DNA of 64,000 bases from Bacteroidaceae bacterium (GTDB lineage: Bacteria > Bacteroidota > Bacteroidia > Bacteroidales > Bacteroidaceae). The position numbers and the translations under genes are program-made. Positions 1-7,332 of this stretch are shown here, piece by piece. Each line of letters opens with the position of its first letter. Positions within the stretch are counted from its first letter, which is position 1. The stretch spans positions 78,901-142,900 of the forward strand of contig JAFZWQ010000032.1 of NCBI GenBank assembly GCA_017617235.1, in the 5' to 3' direction. The notes beneath the pieces are model-generated. The model was not told the origin of the DNA and did not search any database. It worked only from the letters and a program-made list of their open reading frames with translations.

Positions 1-656
1 GCACTCACTACAGCCGAGAAGATTCGCGACTCCTGCGGTTTCAACTGGAAACTGCCCGTACCGTAAAGTTCGGATTCCACCACATAGGCACCATCCACGC
101 CCTTCGTCGAGTCACTGGTCATGCGGTGTTCCGTAGGATCGATACGCAGGGAAACAGGCCTGTCACCCAGATTCGTCAGGGTGTATTGCTCGACCATTGC
201 CGGCCATGTAGGTGAGGGAGCGAGCACGCGTTCCACACCGACAATGCCAAAACGGCTCCGGATCACCATCAAACCGGATTGCAGTGCAACCGTCTGCACC
301 TGCTCTTTGCAGTCTACTAGGCGGCTCTGCCCAACAAGTACACTCTCCAACGGGTTCCAGCCGACATAGCGAATAAAACTGGCGTGAGTATCGTTGGGTA
401 TGGTGCGCAACATGGGGAATACCAGGTGGCGTTCGCATGAAAAACTGCCTTCGGAACCGATGCCGTAGTGCAACACCACCGACATCCGTTTGCCCGACAT
501 CTCTATGTGATCGGTATGTGCCCGTCCATCGAAAGTCCAGGTGATTCCACCTTCGTCGTTCAGTGTCCAAAATGATTTCTCAGCCTCTTCCGCATAGGAA
601 GATAGGCAGAACAGCGCATTCAGCACCATTACAATTTCCCAAACTTTTGCTTTCAT
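1..656 (-). CDS. Secreted glycoside-hydrolase-like protein, N-terminal part (runs off the left edge)
   Basis: The reading frame opens at the ATG at 656 and stays open to base 1, giving about 218 residues of a longer protein. Residues 1-22 look like a Sec signal peptide (hydrophobic VMVLNALFCLSS, then YAEEAE). The rest is rich in beta strand and Trp/Tyr (TLNDEGGITWTFDGR, HLVFPMLRTIPNDTHASF), resembling the N-terminal beta-sandwich of Bacteroidetes six-hairpin glycosidases, but no catalytic residue lies in the visible part and the family is a guess. It lies downstream of nifJ on the same strand, separated by a hairpin terminator. No clear TAnnTTTG promoter is seen in the 25 bases between that hairpin and the ATG. 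Confidence 0.5.
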   Translation of the reverse strand, partial: MKAKVWEIVMVLNALFCLSSYAEEAEKSFWTLNDEGGITWTFDGRAHTDHIEMSGKRMSVVLHYGIGSEGSFSCERHLVFPMLRTIPNDTHASFIRYVGWNPLESVLVGQSRLVDCKEQVQTVALQSGLMVIRSRFGIVGVERVLAPSPTWPAMVEQYTLTNLGDRPVSLRIDPTEHRMTSDSTKGVDGAYVVESELYGTGSFQLKPQESRIFSAVVS

Positions 657-681
657 GATGTGTGTTTTTATCGTTTTCGAA

Positions 682-709
682 AAAGGAGCACCCAAACGGA
701 TACTCCTTT
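682..709 (-). terminator. Rho-independent terminator after nifJ
   Basis: AAAGGAG (682-688) pairs with CTCCTTT (703-709). Read on the minus strand the stem is followed by a run of T. It lies about 50 bases beyond the nifJ stop and just before the next minus-strand gene. Confidence 0.7.
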
Positions 710-760
710 AATTATGGAAGGTAGTCAGCGGCAAAGCCGCCGACCACACTAAATCTAATC

Positions 761-3700
761 TTAGTCCTCCCAATTTTCGGCAGCCTTGCGAAGGTAGCTC
801 TTGTAGCGGAGCTGGGCCATGCGCTGCGCTTCGGCGAAGAGCTCCTCGGCCTCGTTGGGGTAGGCCTTCTTAACAGAGAGGTAACGAACCTCGCCCATGA
901 GGAAGTCGTGGAACTTATCCCACTGGGGCTCCTTGGAGTCGAGGCTGAAGGGGTTCTTGCCCTCTTCGGCCAGAGCGGGATTGTAGCGCCATAGGTGCCA
1001 GTAGCCACACTCTACGGCCTTGGCCTCCTCGGCCTGGCTCTTACCCATACCGCCCTGGGCCTTCAGACCGTGGTTGATACAGGGAGCGTAGGCGATAACG
1101 AGAGAGGGACCGGGATAGGCCTCTGCCTCGCGGATAGCCTTCAGGCACTGAGCATTGTCGGCACCCATAGCAACCTGAGCTACATAAACGTAACCGTAGC
1201 TGGTGGCAATCATACCCAGATCCTTCTTACGGATGCGCTTACCCTGGGCAGCGAACTGAGCGATAGCACCAAGAGGAGTAGCCTTAGAAGCCTGACCGCC
1301 AGTGTTAGAGTAAACCTCGGTGTCGAGCACGAGCAGGTTCACATCCTCGCCGCTGGCGATAACGTGGTCGAGACCACCGTAACCGATGTCGTAAGAGGCA
1401 CCGTCGCCACCGATAATCCACTGGCTACGCTTGATGAGATAGTGGTCGAGGGTCTGCAGTTCCTTGCAAACGGGGCAACCCTTGGCTGCGCTCTCGGCGA
1501 TGCAAGCACGAAGCTTAGGAGCAATCTCCTTGGTCTTGTCGGCATCCTCGCAGTTGTCAATCCACTGCTGAGCCAGTTCCTTATATTCGGCGCTGGTCTT
1601 ATCGCTGCTAATCATTTCAGTAAGCAGCATAGCTACACGCTCCTTCATCTTCTTGTTACCGAGCACCATACCCATACCGAACTCGCAGAAGTCCTCGAAC
1701 AGGCTGTTGTCGAAGGCAGGACCCTGACCCTTCTCGTTCTTGGTGTAAGGAGTAGAGGGGATGGAAGCTGAGTAGATAGAGGAGCAACCCGTGGCGTTGG
1801 CGATGAGTTCGCGGTCGCCGAAGAGCTGGCTGATGAGTTTTACGTAAGGAGTTTCGCCGCAACCCGAGCAGGCACCGCTGAACTCGAACAGAGGCTGAGC
1901 GAACTGGCTGTTCTTCACGCTCTGACGGATGTCTACGAGATCCTGCTTCGAGGGAACCTTCACCAGCTTGTCCCAGTCGGCAGCCATCTTCTTCATGTCG
2001 GCCTTGTCGGGGTTGAAAGGAACCATCGTGAGGGCCTTGCCAGTCTTGGGATTGCCCGGGCAGACGTCGGCGCAGTTGCCGCAACCCAGACAGTCGAGAA
2101 CGCTGGGCTCGATGACGAAGTGCATGCCCTTCATAGCGGCGGGAGCCTTCATCTCGATGTTGTCAAGAGAGTCGAACTGAGCCAGTTCCTCGTCGGTGAG
2201 GACAAACGGACGGATGGCAGCGTGAGGACAAACGAAGGCACACTTGTTACACTGAATACAGTTGTCCTTGTTCCACATGGGCACGAAGGCTTCAACACCG
2301 CGCTTCTCGAAGGCGGCAGTACCGTTCATCCAAGAACCGTCGGTGGTGCCGTGCTTGGTGAAGTCGCTGACCTTCAGCAGGTCGCCGGCCTGAGCGTTGA
2401 TGGGACGAACCAACTCCTTCACGAATGCGGGAGCGTTGTCGGCCTTCTCCTCGTCGTCGGGCAGGTTGGCCCATTCGGGCTTAACCTCGAACTTCACGTA
2501 CTGGTCACCACGGTCAACGGCAGCGTAGTTCATGTTCACTACGTCCTCACCTTTAGAGCCGTAAGACTTCACGATGGCAGCCTTCATCTTCTCGACAGCC
2601 AGTTCTACGGGAATCACACCGGTGATACGGAAGAAGGCTGACTGCAGGATGGTGTTCGTGCGGTTGCCAAGACCAATCTCCTGAGCAATCTTCGTGGCGT
2701 TGATGGTGTAAACCGTGATATTGTTCTGTGCGAAGTAGCGCTTAACCTTGTTAGGCATAAACTTCTCGAGCTCGGCGGCGTCGAAGATGGTGTTCAGGAG
2801 GAACGTACCGTTCTTCTGCAGACCGCGAGTCACATCATACATGTGCAGGTAAGCCTGAACGTGGCAAGCTACGAAGTTAGGTGTAGTTACCAGGTATGTG
2901 CTGCGGATGGGGGTATCACCGAAACGCAGGTGAGAGCAGGTGAAACCGCCGGACTTCTTAGAGTCGTAGCTGAAGTATGCCTGGCAGTATTTGTCAGTGT
3001 TGTCACCGATAATCTTAACGCTGTTCTTGTTAGCACCTACAGTACCGTCGGCACCCAGACCGTAGAACTTGGCCTGGAACATGCCGGCACCGCCCATAGC
3101 GATTTCCTCTTCCTCGGGCAGCGAGGTGAAGGTAACGTCATCCACGATACCGACTGTGAAGTGGTTCTTGGGCTCGTTGAGGGCCAGGTTCTTGAACACA
3201 GCGATAATCTTGGCAGGAGTGGTATCAGCAGAACCGAGACCATAGCGACCACCAACGATGAGGGGCTTGTCCTCTACATCATAGAAGGCGCTCTTCACGT
3301 CGAGGTACAGAGGCTCGCCCTCGGCACCGGGCTCCTTCGTTCGGTCGAGCACAGCAATGCGCTTTGCCGTTTTGGGCACAGCAGCCAGCAGGTGCTTAAC
3401 GCTGAAGGGACGATAGAGGTGTACGGCAACCATACCCACCTTCTCGCCCTGAGCGGTCAGGTAGTCGATGGCCTCGCGGGCAGCCTCAGTGGCAGAACCC
3501 ATGAGGATGATGACGCGGTCGGCATCCTTGGCACCATAGTAGTCGAAGAGGTGATATTCGCGACCTGTGATTTTGCTTACCTTCTGCAGGTAGTATTCTA
3601 CAACCTCGGGCACCTTGTCGTAGGCAGCGTTGCATGCCTCACGGTGTGTGAAGAAGGTTTCGGGGTTCTCAGCAGTACCGCGAGTTATGGGACGCTCAGG

Positions 3701-4333
3701 AGAGAGAGCACGGTCGCGGAAACGCTTTACGTCAGCGGGATCAACCAGCTTGGCAACCTCTTCCTGATCCATAACCTCAATCTTGTGGTACTCGTGAGAG
3801 GTGCGGAAACCGTCGAAGAAGTTAACGAAGGGGATCTCCGTCTTCAGGGTAGCCAGATGAGGAACAGCGGTGAGGTCCATAACCTCCTGAACACTGCCAG
3901 AACAGAACATAGCGAAACCCGTCTGACGGCAAGCCATTACGTCCTGGTGGTCACCGAAGATACACAGCGAGTGAGAAGCCAATGTACGGGCACTTACATC
4001 GAATACACAAGGCAGCATCTCACCGGCAATCTTGTACATGTTGGGAATCATCAGCAACAGACCCTGAGAAGCAGTGAACGTTGTGGTGAGAGCACCAGCC
4101 TGCAGCGAACCGTGAAGGGCACCAGCGGCACCACCTTCCGACTGCATCTCCTGCACGCTTACGGTCTGGCCCCACAGGTTCTTGCGACCACGGGCAGCCC
4201 ATTCGTCAACATGCTCCGCCATTGGCGAAGACGGGGTGATGGGGTAGATAGCAGCAACCTCGGAGAACATATAGCTCACGTGAGCCGCAGCCTCGTTACC
4301 ATCACAGGTAATAAATTTCTTTGTTTTAGCCAT
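761..4333 (-). CDS. nifJ: Pyruvate:ferredoxin (flavodoxin) oxidoreductase, single-chain
   Basis: 1190 residues, the usual length of the homodimeric single-chain enzyme that oxidises pyruvate to acetyl-CoA and CO2 and reduces ferredoxin or flavodoxin in the cytoplasm of anaerobes. The N-terminal pyruvate-binding domain carries YPITPSSPMAEHVDEW. Two 4Fe-4S clusters are visible at about residues 690-705 (CIQCNKCAFVCP) and 745-760 (CLGCGNCADVCP). A further cysteine motif GACSGCGETPY precedes the thiamine diphosphate domain, where GDGASYDIGYGG (about 975) and SNTGGQ (about 1012) bind cofactor. Transcribed alone from the promoter at 4374-4404 and closed by the hairpin at 682-709. The identification is secure. 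Confidence 0.97.
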   Translation of the reverse strand: MAKTKKFITCDGNEAAAHVSYMFSEVAAIYPITPSSPMAEHVDEWAARGRKNLWGQTVSVQEMQSEGGAAGALHGSLQAGALTTTFTASQGLLLMIPNMYKIAGEMLPCVFDVSARTLASHSLCIFGDHQDVMACRQTGFAMFCSGSVQEVMDLTAVPHLATLKTEIPFVNFFDGFRTSHEYHKIEVMDQEEVAKLVDPADVKRFRDRALSPERPITRGTAENPETFFTHREACNAAYDKVPEVVEYYLQKVSKITGREYHLFDYYGAKDADRVIILMGSATEAAREAIDYLTAQGEKVGMVAVHLYRPFSVKHLLAAVPKTAKRIAVLDRTKEPGAEGEPLYLDVKSAFYDVEDKPLIVGGRYGLGSADTTPAKIIAVFKNLALNEPKNHFTVGIVDDVTFTSLPEEEEIAMGGAGMFQAKFYGLGADGTVGANKNSVKIIGDNTDKYCQAYFSYDSKKSGGFTCSHLRFGDTPIRSTYLVTTPNFVACHVQAYLHMYDVTRGLQKNGTFLLNTIFDAAELEKFMPNKVKRYFAQNNITVYTINATKIAQEIGLGNRTNTILQSAFFRITGVIPVELAVEKMKAAIVKSYGSKGEDVVNMNYAAVDRGDQYVKFEVKPEWANLPDDEEKADNAPAFVKELVRPINAQAGDLLKVSDFTKHGTTDGSWMNGTAAFEKRGVEAFVPMWNKDNCIQCNKCAFVCPHAAIRPFVLTDEELAQFDSLDNIEMKAPAAMKGMHFVIEPSVLDCLGCGNCADVCPGNPKTGKALTMVPFNPDKADMKKMAADWDKLVKVPSKQDLVDIRQSVKNSQFAQPLFEFSGACSGCGETPYVKLISQLFGDRELIANATGCSSIYSASIPSTPYTKNEKGQGPAFDNSLFEDFCEFGMGMVLGNKKMKERVAMLLTEMISSDKTSAEYKELAQQWIDNCEDADKTKEIAPKLRACIAESAAKGCPVCKELQTLDHYLIKRSQWIIGGDGASYDIGYGGLDHVIASGEDVNLLVLDTEVYSNTGGQASKATPLGAIAQFAAQGKRIRKKDLGMIATSYGYVYVAQVAMGADNAQCLKAIREAEAYPGPSLVIAYAPCINHGLKAQGGMGKSQAEEAKAVECGYWHLWRYNPALAEEGKNPFSLDSKEPQWDKFHDFLMGEVRYLSVKKAYPNEAEELFAEAQRMAQLRYKSYLRKAAENWED

Positions 4334-4373
4334 AAATACTTATATTTGGGTATATATAATTCAAATTCGGGCG

Positions 4374-4404
4374 CAAATGTAGTAAAAAACTTGCATTTTG
4401 CAAA
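4374..4404 (-). promoter_or_regulatory. nifJ promoter
   Basis: On the minus strand TTTG (4401-4404), 19 bases, then TACATTTG (4374-4381), an exact match to the Bacteroidetes TTTG/TAnnTTTG form. It leaves a leader of roughly 35 bases. Confidence 0.75.
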
Positions 4405-4466
4405 ATAGAGATGGCAAAAAATAGGGTAAATGCCTCATTTCGTATCAAGATGTAGGCTTTTTCGCG

Positions 4467-5645
4467 CTAATACAGAAAACCGAAGAGCCAAAGCGGGATT
4501 TGACGGTCGTCGCCACGACGGATTCCATCCATTGCATAATAGATACCAGCAAGTTGTCGCTTAGGCGGCTCGGAGACTATGCTGAAACGATATTTGCTAT
4601 TGACAACGAATGTACAGGCTCTATCGCCCACATTCACCAAATGACGCCCCCACAAAGCATTCTGGAAGAACGTTTCAATGGCCTCCTGACGCTCGACTTG
4701 ATGAGGTCGAATAGCATGAATGAGGTTAGGATTGTGCAACATAACCCGAGCAGGTTTCTTGGGTGCATTCTCTCCCAGCCGGTACAGGACATTCACTAAC
4801 CTAGCATCGGCCAGATACTTGATATAGTTTGTAACCGTAGCACGACTTGTCTGAATATCCGTAGCCAACTGACTGACATTGGGCACCTGCTGAGGGTCGG
4901 TTCCCAATAGATAAAACAACTGCTTGATTTTCGACAAATACTTCAGTTCTATCTGTTTGATGAGCAGGATATCCACCTCAATCATCATATTCATGGTCTT
5001 TACCAGATTCTCCGAAAAGTTGCGATGCTCTAAGAAAAAAGGATAGTACCCATGATGGATGTAGGCCGGGAAATGTTCGAGAGGATTCACTTTACGGCAT
5101 ATTTCCGCAGATATCTGCCCATGTTTACTCATGATTTCCTCAAGCGAATAGGATTTTAGGCGCAACCCAGTCTTCATATTCAGGTATTCACGGAACGAGA
5201 AACCACGCAGGTTATAGGATTTGACAATACCGTTCAGTTCGGGATTTTCCTCTTTCAGCCGCATTACGCTGCTGCCCGTAAACACAATGTGAAGACCTGG
5301 AATTTCGTCATAGCAACGTCGCAATTCTCGACTCCAATTGGGCTCCTTGAATACCTGGTCTATGAGCAATACGCGTCCACCGCTTTCGTAAAACTGATGG
5401 GCAAATTCCGAGATAGAATGTCCTTGAAAATAGAAGCTATTCATGTTGATATAGAGACACTTGCGCTCCTCGGTCTTAAAATATTCTTTGGCATATGAAA
5501 GCAGGAAAGAGGTCTTCCCCACCCCACGACTGCCCTTGATGCCAATGAGACGATCCTTCCAGTTTATTTCATCCATCAGGAGTCTTCTGACAGGCGCGTC
5601 GACATGTTCGACCAAATAAGCGTGTGTTCGAAAAAAAGCTTCCAT
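4467..5645 (-). CDS. AAA-type ATPase with C-terminal DUF4143-like region
   Basis: 392 residues from the chosen ATG at 5645. An in-frame ATG exists at 5681, but it lies upstream of the promoter -7 box at 5652-5659, so 5645 is preferred. Walker A is GSRGVGKTS at about residue 40. The Walker B strand reads VLLIDQVFKEPNW at about 93, where relatives usually have D-E; here the codon is CAG, so glutamine replaces the catalytic glutamate. A sensor-like VFTGSS follows, and the C-terminal third has the winged-helix look of the DUF4143 group (LATDIQTSRATVTNYIKYL). Such ATPases are common in many copies in Bacteroidales and their role is unknown. Monocistronic between gdhA and nifJ. Confidence 0.8.
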   Translation of the reverse strand: MEAFFRTHAYLVEHVDAPVRRLLMDEINWKDRLIGIKGSRGVGKTSFLLSYAKEYFKTEERKCLYINMNSFYFQGHSISEFAHQFYESGGRVLLIDQVFKEPNWSRELRRCYDEIPGLHIVFTGSSVMRLKEENPELNGIVKSYNLRGFSFREYLNMKTGLRLKSYSLEEIMSKHGQISAEICRKVNPLEHFPAYIHHGYYPFFLEHRNFSENLVKTMNMMIEVDILLIKQIELKYLSKIKQLFYLLGTDPQQVPNVSQLATDIQTSRATVTNYIKYLADARLVNVLYRLGENAPKKPARVMLHNPNLIHAIRPHQVERQEAIETFFQNALWGRHLVNVGDRACTFVVNSKYRFSIVSEPPKRQLAGIYYAMDGIRRGDDRQIPLWLFGFLY

Positions 5646-5651
5646 TCGCGA

Positions 5652-5702
5652 CAAAATTACATAAAAATCTCGAATATGCAAACTCGAGATGACAAAATCT
5701 CG
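5652..5702 (-). promoter_or_regulatory. Promoter of the AAA ATPase with overlapping inverted repeats
   Basis: Minus strand: TTTG (5679-5682), 19 bases, TAATTTTG (5652-5659); the ATG begins 6 bases after the box, so the transcript should be leaderless or nearly so. ATCTCG occurs at 5667-5672 and 5697-5702 with its complement CGAGAT at 5685-5690. The outer pair makes a hairpin with a 6-base loop just upstream of the -33 box and the inner pair brackets that box, a layout suited to an operator. Confidence 0.6.
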
Positions 5703-5726
5703 CTTTTTATATCGTTAAAACAAAAA

Positions 5727-5756
5727 GAGCGGAGCGCCAAATTGGCAACTCCGCCC
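5727..5756 (-). terminator. gdhA terminator
   Basis: GAGCGGAG (5727-5734) pairs with CTCCGCCC (5749-5756), with an inner CCAAATTGG palindrome. On the minus strand it is followed by TTTTTG. It lies about 45 bases past the gdhA stop. Confidence 0.75.
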
Positions 5757-5802
5757 TTCACACACATTATAAAGCAACTATTGTTTCTATTGGCTTTCTT
5801 TT

Positions 5803-7143
5803 TTATACGATGCCTTGAGCCATCATTGCCTTAGCAACTTTCATGAAGCCAGCCACATTGGCACCCTTCACGTAATTTACATAGCCGTCGGCCTCGGTAC
5901 CATACTTCACACAGTTCTCATGGATGTTCTCCATAATCCAAAGCAATTTAGCGTCAACCTCTTCCGAGCTCCAACTCAGGCGCTCAGAGTTCTGAGACAT
6001 TTCCAGACCACTGACAGATACACCACCGGCGTTGCTGGCCTTACCCGGAGAATACAGGATCTTAGCCTCCTGGAATACACGGATAGCACCGGGAGTAGAG
6101 GGCATGTTGGCACCTTCGGCAACAGCAATTACACCATTAGCAACAAGAGCCTTAGCTTGCTCCTCGTTCAATTCGTTCTGGGTAGCGCAAGGCAGGGCAA
6201 TATCGGCCTTCTCGAACCAGGGCTTGGCGCCATCGCCAACATACTTAGCTTTGGGGTACTGGTCTACGTACTCGCGGATACGACCACGATATACATTCTT
6301 CAGTTCCATAATATAATCGAGCTTCTCACGGTCGATGCCATCGGGATCATAAATATAACCATCTGAGTCACTCATGGTCATAACCTTACCACCCAACTGC
6401 AGCACCTTCTCAGCAGCATACTGAGCCACGTTACCTGCACCAGAGATAAGCACCTTCTTACCCTCAACACTATCACCCTTGGTCTTCAGCATAGCGCGGA
6501 GGAAATAAACCGTACCGTAACCGGTAGCCTCGGGACGAATCAGCGAACCGCCGAATTCCAAGCCCTTACCAGTGAGCACGCCAGAGAAGTCGCGAGTCAG
6601 CTTCTTATACATACCGAACATGTAACCGACCTCACGACCACCTACGCCGATATCACCAGCGGGGACGTCGATGTTGGGACCAATATGGCGGGTCAACTCC
6701 AGCATGAAGGCCTGGCAGAAACGCATAACCTCGGCATTACTCTTACCACGGGGGCTGAAGTCAGAACCACCCTTACCACCACCCATAGGCAGTGTGGTCA
6801 GCGAGTTCTTGAAGGTCTGCTCGAAAGCCAGGAACTTTAGGATACCCAGATTTACACTCGAGTGGAAACGAATACCACCTTTGTACGGGCCAATAGCATT
6901 GTTGTGCTGGATACGATAGCCCATGTTGGTCTGAATCTGACCTTTGTCATCCATCCAGGTTACACGGAACTGATAAACACGATCGGGAATACAAAGGCGT
7001 TCTATAAGGTTCACCTTGTCAAACTCGGGGTGTTTGTTGTACTCTTCTTCGATGGTGCCCAGCACCTCTTCTACTGCCTGGTGATACTCAGGCTCGTTGG
7101 GGAAACGACGCTTCAGGTCGTCTAAAACTTTTTTTGCGTCCAT
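5803..7143 (-). CDS. gdhA: NADP-specific glutamate dehydrogenase
   Basis: 446 residues, typical of the hexameric class I enzyme that makes glutamate from 2-oxoglutarate and ammonia with NADPH, the main ammonia-assimilation route in gut Bacteroidales. The substrate region PMGGGKGGSD at about residue 120 contains the active-site lysine. GDIGVGGREVGYMFG follows, and the nucleotide-binding domain has the Rossmann turn ISGAGNVAQYAAEK. C-terminal SGLEMSQNSERLSW is also characteristic. Own promoter at 7188-7219 and own terminator at 5727-5756, so it is monocistronic. Confidence 0.97.
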   Translation of the reverse strand: MDAKKVLDDLKRRFPNEPEYHQAVEEVLGTIEEEYNKHPEFDKVNLIERLCIPDRVYQFRVTWMDDKGQIQTNMGYRIQHNNAIGPYKGGIRFHSSVNLGILKFLAFEQTFKNSLTTLPMGGGKGGSDFSPRGKSNAEVMRFCQAFMLELTRHIGPNIDVPAGDIGVGGREVGYMFGMYKKLTRDFSGVLTGKGLEFGGSLIRPEATGYGTVYFLRAMLKTKGDSVEGKKVLISGAGNVAQYAAEKVLQLGGKVMTMSDSDGYIYDPDGIDREKLDYIMELKNVYRGRIREYVDQYPKAKYVGDGAKPWFEKADIALPCATQNELNEEQAKALVANGVIAVAEGANMPSTPGAIRVFQEAKILYSPGKASNAGGVSVSGLEMSQNSERLSWSSEEVDAKLLWIMENIHENCVKYGTEADGYVNYVKGANVAGFMKVAKAMMAQGIV

Positions 7144-7187
7144 AAAATATGAATATTGAAAATGTCAATCTTTTACCTTTTCGAGTG

Positions 7188-7219
7188 CAAAGGTAACAAA
7201 TTCGTAGCAAATGACCAAA
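7188..7219 (-). promoter_or_regulatory. gdhA promoter
   Basis: Minus strand: TTTG (7216-7219), 20 bases, TACCTTTG (7188-7195). The leader is about 40 bases. Confidence 0.75.
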
Positions 7220-7277
7220 TAATCTTACGAAAAAATATAAAAAGTAATGAAAAAATTAGAAATCGCAGAAAAAGAAA

Positions 7278-7311
7278 ACGCGCGCATAGATATATTTTCC
7301 CATGCGCGCGT
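7278..7311 (-). terminator. Terminator of the proS-to-PEP-binding operon
   Basis: ACGCGCGCAT (7278-7287) pairs perfectly with ATGCGCGCGT (7302-7311) across a 14-base A/T-rich loop. On the minus strand TTTTCTTTTT follows. It lies about 20 bases after the stop of the PEP/pyruvate-binding gene. Confidence 0.85.
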
Positions 7312-7332
7312 ATAAATTAAAAGAGGTATAAA

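Noticed and set aside
2843-4408. 521-residue open frame on the plus strand
   Set aside because: It is antisense to nifJ, whose motifs are certain, and its sequence shows no recognisable fold or start signal.
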